Assembly (NCBI GenBank): GCA_902791475.1
Contig: CADAWC010000036.1
Location: 1 to 41,300 of the forward strand
Length of the DNA: 41,300 nt
Source: Fibrobacter succinogenes
GTDB lineage: Bacteria; Fibrobacterota; Fibrobacteria; Fibrobacterales; Fibrobacteraceae
Direction of reading: 5' to 3'
Under the pieces are notes generated by a model. That model saw nothing but the letters and a program-made list of their open reading frames with translations, was not told where the DNA came from and searched no databases. Positions 38,257-41,300 of this stretch are shown piece after piece (within the stretch, counting starts at the first letter, position 1; each line of letters begins with the position of its first letter). A program made the translations under genes and the position numbers.

Positions 38257-38751
38257 TTACGAGGCTTGCGCCGTGCTGGTGGAGGTGGCGGGGGTAACGG
38301 TACCGCTACCGGCTGCGACGGGCGGGACGGGCGGAAAGGGGCTCACGAACGCGGGACCCCAACCCGGAGCGACAGCGAAGTTCGGCACGAACGGTGCGCT
38401 GATGCGGTTGACGATGTTCTGCAGGCCAGCGATGCGGTCGCCGAGGATCTGGTCGCGCAGCGGATCGGTCTTTTCGTCGGCAAGCACGCGGGCTTCGAGG
38501 TTCGACACGCGCTCGGTCAGAACTGCGAGCTTATTGTCGGAATACTGCTGCGCCTTGAGCAAGGCGATTTCGTTGTCCTTCTGGGATAACTGGTAAATCG
38601 GGCTCGTGGCCGGATTCTGGTTGCCGAAGAGGCCGCCGAGGCCATTGCCGTTGAGCACGCCGCTCGCGAGAGCGGTGCCGATGACGCCGAGAGTGAGGCC
38701 AGCGGTGCCGACGCCCTTGCTGGCATAGTCGTTGTTTTCGTAGGTAGCCAT
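38257..38751 (-). CDS. Protein with one hydrophobic segment and a coiled coil
   Basis: 164 residues; AGGAG before ATG 38751. Residues about 14 to 33 are Gly-rich and hydrophobic (VGTAGLTLGVIGTALASGVL), residues 55 to 110 are a coiled coil (KDNEIALLKAQQYSDNKLAV, LTERVSNLEARVLADEK), and the C-terminus is Pro- and Ser/Thr-rich. It could be a membrane-anchored lysis accessory (spanin-like) or a virion protein. A terminator lies just upstream. Confidence 0.6.
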   Translation of the reverse strand: MATYENNDYASKGVGTAGLTLGVIGTALASGVLNGNGLGGLFGNQNPATSPIYQLSQKDNEIALLKAQQYSDNKLAVLTERVSNLEARVLADEKTDPLRDQILGDRIAGLQNIVNRISAPFVPNFAVAPGWGPAFVSPFPPVPPVAAGSGTVTPATSTSTAQAS

Positions 38752-38784
38752 GAACTATCTCCTTTTGGTTTGGGATAAACGAAA

Positions 38785-38807
38785 ACCGCCGGGAGTTTCC
38801 CAGCGGT
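38785..38807 (-). terminator. Terminator between peptidase and coiled-coil gene
   Basis: On the minus strand ACCGCTGGGA-AAC-TCCCGGCGGT, ten pairs with one G-U, then TTTTCGTTT. It follows the peptidase gene by about 75 bases and would partly separate it from the next three genes. Confidence 0.75.
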
Positions 38808-38883
38808 CTTTTCCAAATCTACAGAGATAGTCGCGCCCGAAGGCGATTTTGAAAAATTCTTATAAATTTAGTTTGGAAGCCCC

Positions 38884-39294
38884 TTATTCGCGGAGCACGG
38901 CGACAAGGTCCTTGCGCCAGGATATTGGGCGCACGCGCACCATGCCAGTCGATGTCGCGGGCGTCTTGCATTTGGATCCGCCGCCACCCGCCTCGATCAT
39001 CAGGCCATTGCCGATGGCGATTGCGACGTGCGCGATGCGTTTGTCGTCTTTTCCGAAAAACAGCACGTCATCGGGCTTTTCGGACCCAAATATAACATAA
39101 TTCCATTTTCTCGCAGTTAGTTCTTCGAAGATACCCTGCGCAGGTTCGTCCCTGTTCGGCATCTTTCCGAACGCCTGCAGGCATTCAAGCGCCAGGCCGG
39201 AGCAATCGAAGCCACCAGCGCATTTTCCGGAACCGTCACCGCCCCAAATGTAAGGACGTCCCACAAATTTCAAGGCGTATTCAGAGAGTGTCAT
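38884..39294 (-). CDS. NlpC/P60 peptidoglycan hydrolase (probable endolysin)
   Basis: 136 residues. The NlpC/P60 core is plain: GRPYIWGGDGSGK, catalytic Cys31 in FDCSGLALECL, DDVLFFGKDDKRIAHVAIAIG with His89, and a third polar residue Glu101 in MIEAGGGG. No signal peptide is visible, so it would need a holin to reach the wall. The enzyme cuts peptide stems of peptidoglycan. It stands beside membrane proteins and the DUF1353 protein. Confidence 0.82.
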   Translation of the reverse strand: MTLSEYALKFVGRPYIWGGDGSGKCAGGFDCSGLALECLQAFGKMPNRDEPAQGIFEELTARKWNYVIFGSEKPDDVLFFGKDDKRIAHVAIAIGNGLMIEAGGGGSKCKTPATSTGMVRVRPISWRKDLVAVLRE

Positions 39295-39357
39295 TTCTTA
39301 CTTTTCCTCGACTTTTTATCGGTTTTTTAACATTTTGTATCGTTTCGCGCACCAGAA

Positions 39358-39837
39358 TCAGCATTTGCATTCCTCCACATTTTTGAGACTTGACATAAAT
39401 TCAAGGTTGCCGAACTTATTGTCGCCCCAATGCGATTTTGCGCCAAGCTGCAAAGCAAAGTCGATAATGCTCGCCTGGAAGCGGTTGTTTCCAGCCTCGC
39501 GGAGCCCGCCACGGCAAAGCGCGTCGGAATCCTCGCGGTCAAACATAAAATAGCCCTTCTTCTGATAAAGGTCGTCATGCAGCACGAAGATAGCGTTTTG
39601 CAAGTTGTTTTTTGGATCGTAAGACTTGACGCGGATGATTTTCTGGGCCAGCCAGGGAATGCTGCCACAGTTGCTAATGTAACCCTCACGAAGCTCCCAC
39701 AGGAACTTACCGCGGCTGGTATATAGCAGCATCGCGAAATCCGTCTCGAACGCGATGACGTTGTCGCCTTTAAGCTTTCCATGGGCCACCTGAAACGGCT
39801 TCAGGATCTCGGCCCGCTGCAGAATCACTCCCGCCAT
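39358..39837 (-). CDS. DUF1353 family protein
   Basis: 159 residues; GGGG upstream of ATG 39837, seven bases after the stop of the 31-residue frame. The family pattern is visible: FETDFAMLLYTSRGKFLW, then GSIPWLAQKIIRVKSYDPKN and VLHDDLYQKKGYFMFD (conserved HD), ending in a Cys-rich tail. DUF1353 proteins occur in phage lysis regions; the HD suggests a hydrolase. Function is otherwise unknown. Confidence 0.78.
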   Translation of the reverse strand: MAGVILQRAEILKPFQVAHGKLKGDNVIAFETDFAMLLYTSRGKFLWELREGYISNCGSIPWLAQKIIRVKSYDPKNNLQNAIFVLHDDLYQKKGYFMFDREDSDALCRGGLREAGNNRFQASIIDFALQLGAKSHWGDNKFGNLEFMSSLKNVEECKC

Positions 39838-39840
39838 GTC

Positions 39841-39936
39841 TCACCCCTTATTTTTCCAGTCCTCGACATCAAAGAATTTCTTGCCAGCCCAAACGACGGC
39901 AGCGACAAATCCCAACGTCAAAAGAAAGCCCGTCAC
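39841..39936 (-). CDS. 31-residue membrane protein (holin- or antiholin-like)
   Basis: GTG 39936 overlaps the stop of the coiled-coil gene (GTGA) and has GGAGG eleven bases upstream. The sequence MTGFLLTLGFVAAVVWAGKK, then FFDVEDWKNKG is a single membrane helix with a charged end. The strong ribosome site, the coupling and the position next to lysis genes support it. Too short for usual gene callers. Confidence 0.55.
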   Translation of the reverse strand: MTGFLLTLGFVAAVVWAGKKFFDVEDWKNKG

Positions 39937-40289
39937 AACGACCTCTCCTCCGGAACATGCGCACGCTTTTTCGTGCCCGATATATACTTGAATTCGCCAA
40001 GGATTTCGCGCAGCAAGCCGTTCGTTTCCGAAATCTTGTCTTCGAGCTTGTCGAAGCGTTCGTCGCCCTTGTCCAACCGCGCCGACATGAATTCATCTTG
40101 CTTTTCCAGGACAGAAATGCGAACGCGCAAATCTTCGGTTTCACGGTCACGCGACAGCTTTGTCTTTTCGCGGTCAGCCTTTATGCCGCCCACCTCGGAA
40201 CGGGATTTGATGTAGGTCGCAACCGCGCCGAGCACGCTCGCCAACCCCATCAAAACAGCAATTATCGCAGCAAGAAGTTTCGGGTCCAT
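39933..40289 (-). CDS. Membrane-anchored coiled-coil protein (holin or spanin candidate)
   Basis: 118 residues. One N-terminal hydrophobic segment (LLAAIIAVLMGLASVLGAVA) is followed by a long charged coiled coil (RSEVGGIKADREKTKLSRDR, ETEDLRVRISVLEKQDEFMS, KGDERFDKLEDKISETNGLL). The layout is like XhlA-type lysis proteins or phage holins. The start overlaps a 23-residue frame (TGATG) and the stop overlaps the 31-residue frame. First gene of the lysis cassette. Confidence 0.65.
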   Translation of the reverse strand: MDPKLLAAIIAVLMGLASVLGAVATYIKSRSEVGGIKADREKTKLSRDRETEDLRVRISVLEKQDEFMSARLDKGDERFDKLEDKISETNGLLREILGEFKYISGTKKRAHVPEERSL

Positions 40290-40360
40290 CAGTCATTCCT
40301 CAATAAAGAAAACGCCGAGCGCCCTCCTGCCGAAATCGCGTCCACTTCGAACTGCTCCAT
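40289..40360 (-). CDS. Possible 23-residue leader frame
   Basis: ATG 40360 to TGA 40289, just after the GDPD stop, reads MEQFEVDAISAGGRSAFSLL then RND. The stop overlaps the next ATG (TGATG), which suggests coupling, but there is no strong ribosome site. Could be a leader or chance. Confidence 0.3.
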   Translation of the reverse strand: MEQFEVDAISAGGRSAFSLLRND

Positions 40361-40361
40361 A

Positions 40362-41300
40362 TTATTTTCCTAATTCGTAAGAATACAGAAAATCGGAAGC
40401 GACAACAGAATTGCTTGTTACACCAGAAATATAAGAATTCATCGCCATAATAGTTTGTTCGGAATCAACAGTCCAAACTTCAAGCGGAATACCAGCGGCT
40501 TCTACCAACGCAATATCGGAATCTGTTGTATTGGTCAAGTCAACATCAATAAACAAATTCTTGTTATCCGCGAACATAGCCTGTGCATTTGCAACCCTTT
40601 CTGGCGTAATTGACGCGATGGCGTAACCAATCCTGTAAGATGTATCGCGGTTGTTAATCTGCACAAGTTTAGAGCCACTGTCCGCGATGAACGTGGTATT
40701 TTCTTTCATGCCATAACTTCTCGTTATTGCCAACAGTTCATCATAGTGGTCTGTCGCATCCTTGATTTCTACGTAAACTTTAAGACCAAGATTTCTACAA
40801 CATACAAGAAATTCTTCGTAAGTCGGTATTTTTGTACCCGCATATTCGGCGGATTTCCAAGAGCCGAAATCAAGGGCTTTAATCTGTTCAAGCGTCATGT
40901 CTGCCACGTTTCCGCTTCCGTTAGATGTCCTGTCTACTGTCGCATCGTGAATACAAACACAATTCCGAAACCCATCTTTGCGGATAGACGGAAAGCAGGC
41001 AAAGTGTTTTCAGGCGCGACAGAATTATATCCGCGATGGTTGACGGAACGGAACGCCGCATTTCTCGCGTGGACAATAAGCCCTCGCCGTTCAATACATT
41101 GCGTTTGCAAATCAACGGAATAGCCCTTATCAATTCTCAATACAACTTCAATAGCTTTAACGTTGCTATCAATAACAAAATCCAATACTGGCGGAACGAT
41201 TTCCGTCTTGCTTGCAATGAATAAATCAACCGATGAATCGTCAAGCAAAACTTTACGGACGATAAAGCGGTTATACGTTCCAATGCTTGCAACTTCCCAA
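40362..41300 (-). pseudogene. GDPD-domain part of the tail fibre, broken by an internal deletion
   Basis: The frame entering at 41299 (WEVASIGTYNRFIVRK) reaches the GDPD start NHRGYNSVAPENTLPAF and then stops at TAG 40934. A second frame starting near 40955 carries the rest: IHDATVDRTSNGSGN, GLKVYVEIKD, ALVEAAGIPLEVWTVD, ending at 40362. The residues expected between SAKMGF and IHD, about a dozen including the metal-binding E-x-D, are missing and the frame shifts by one. GDPD enzymes cut glycerophosphodiesters; on a fibre this could degrade a surface polymer. It joins the 1..749 gene if the window is circular. Confidence 0.7.

Noticed and set aside
40934..40981. Programmed frameshift in the GDPD gene
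   Set aside because: No slippery heptamer, and about a dozen conserved residues are missing, so a deletion explains it better.

Overview
This window looks like the complete genome of a temperate, contractile-tailed phage (myovirus) of about 41 kb, cut open inside a tail-fibre gene. The two window ends join in frame: the minus-strand reading frame running off position 1 continues without a stop at position 41300. The late genes also then form one continuous leftward block. The host is not named by the sequence. It is probably a Gram-negative bacterium with a genome near 50% GC; Fibrobacter is only a weak personal impression. The virion is a hybrid: a lambda-type head (GpA terminase, GpB portal, GpW, S49 protease with a nested scaffold, GpD-like decoration, GpE capsid) on a Mu-type contractile tail (sheath, tube, frameshifted chaperone, tape measure, GpN, gp44 to gp48).

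Layout. 21305 to 1 and on through 41300 to 37681, all minus strand: two small upstream genes, terminases, head, tail, baseplate, fibres, then a lysis-type cassette (coiled-coil membrane proteins, a DUF1353 protein, an NlpC/P60 peptidase, three small conserved genes), ending at a terminator near 37650. 21330 to 22180: no gene, but many short repeats. 22203 to 24445: control region with three leftward regulatory genes, a small rightward ORF, a membrane protein and a CI-like repressor. 24490 to 24555: a textbook rightward promoter overlapped by palindromic operators. 24570 to 34537, plus strand: early operon with a replisome-organiser-like protein, SSB, a ParB-like protein, a DnaQ-like exonuclease, then about 16 very small tightly overlapped accessory genes (zinc ribbons, mini membrane proteins, an ASCH-domain protein). 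34575 to 36326: an IS1595-family element with perfect 25-bp ends and a passenger gene related to the phage's own accessory genes. 36409 to 37434: tyrosine integrase.

How it works together. The repressor at 24445 should hold the rightward promoter off in the lysogen while being co-transcribed with a two-TM membrane protein, a natural place for an exclusion or conversion gene. On induction the rightward operon supplies DNA metabolism and accessory functions, and the leftward operon builds head, tail and lysis proteins. The most notable points are in-frame circular closure, a GDPD domain on the fibre inactivated by a deletion, a -1 frameshift (T TTT TTA) making a long tail chaperone, a decoration protein carrying a domain shared with the tail sheath, a tRNA-like element inside the tail operon, and the IS with phage-derived cargo. 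All family names come from reading motifs by eye; no database search was run.
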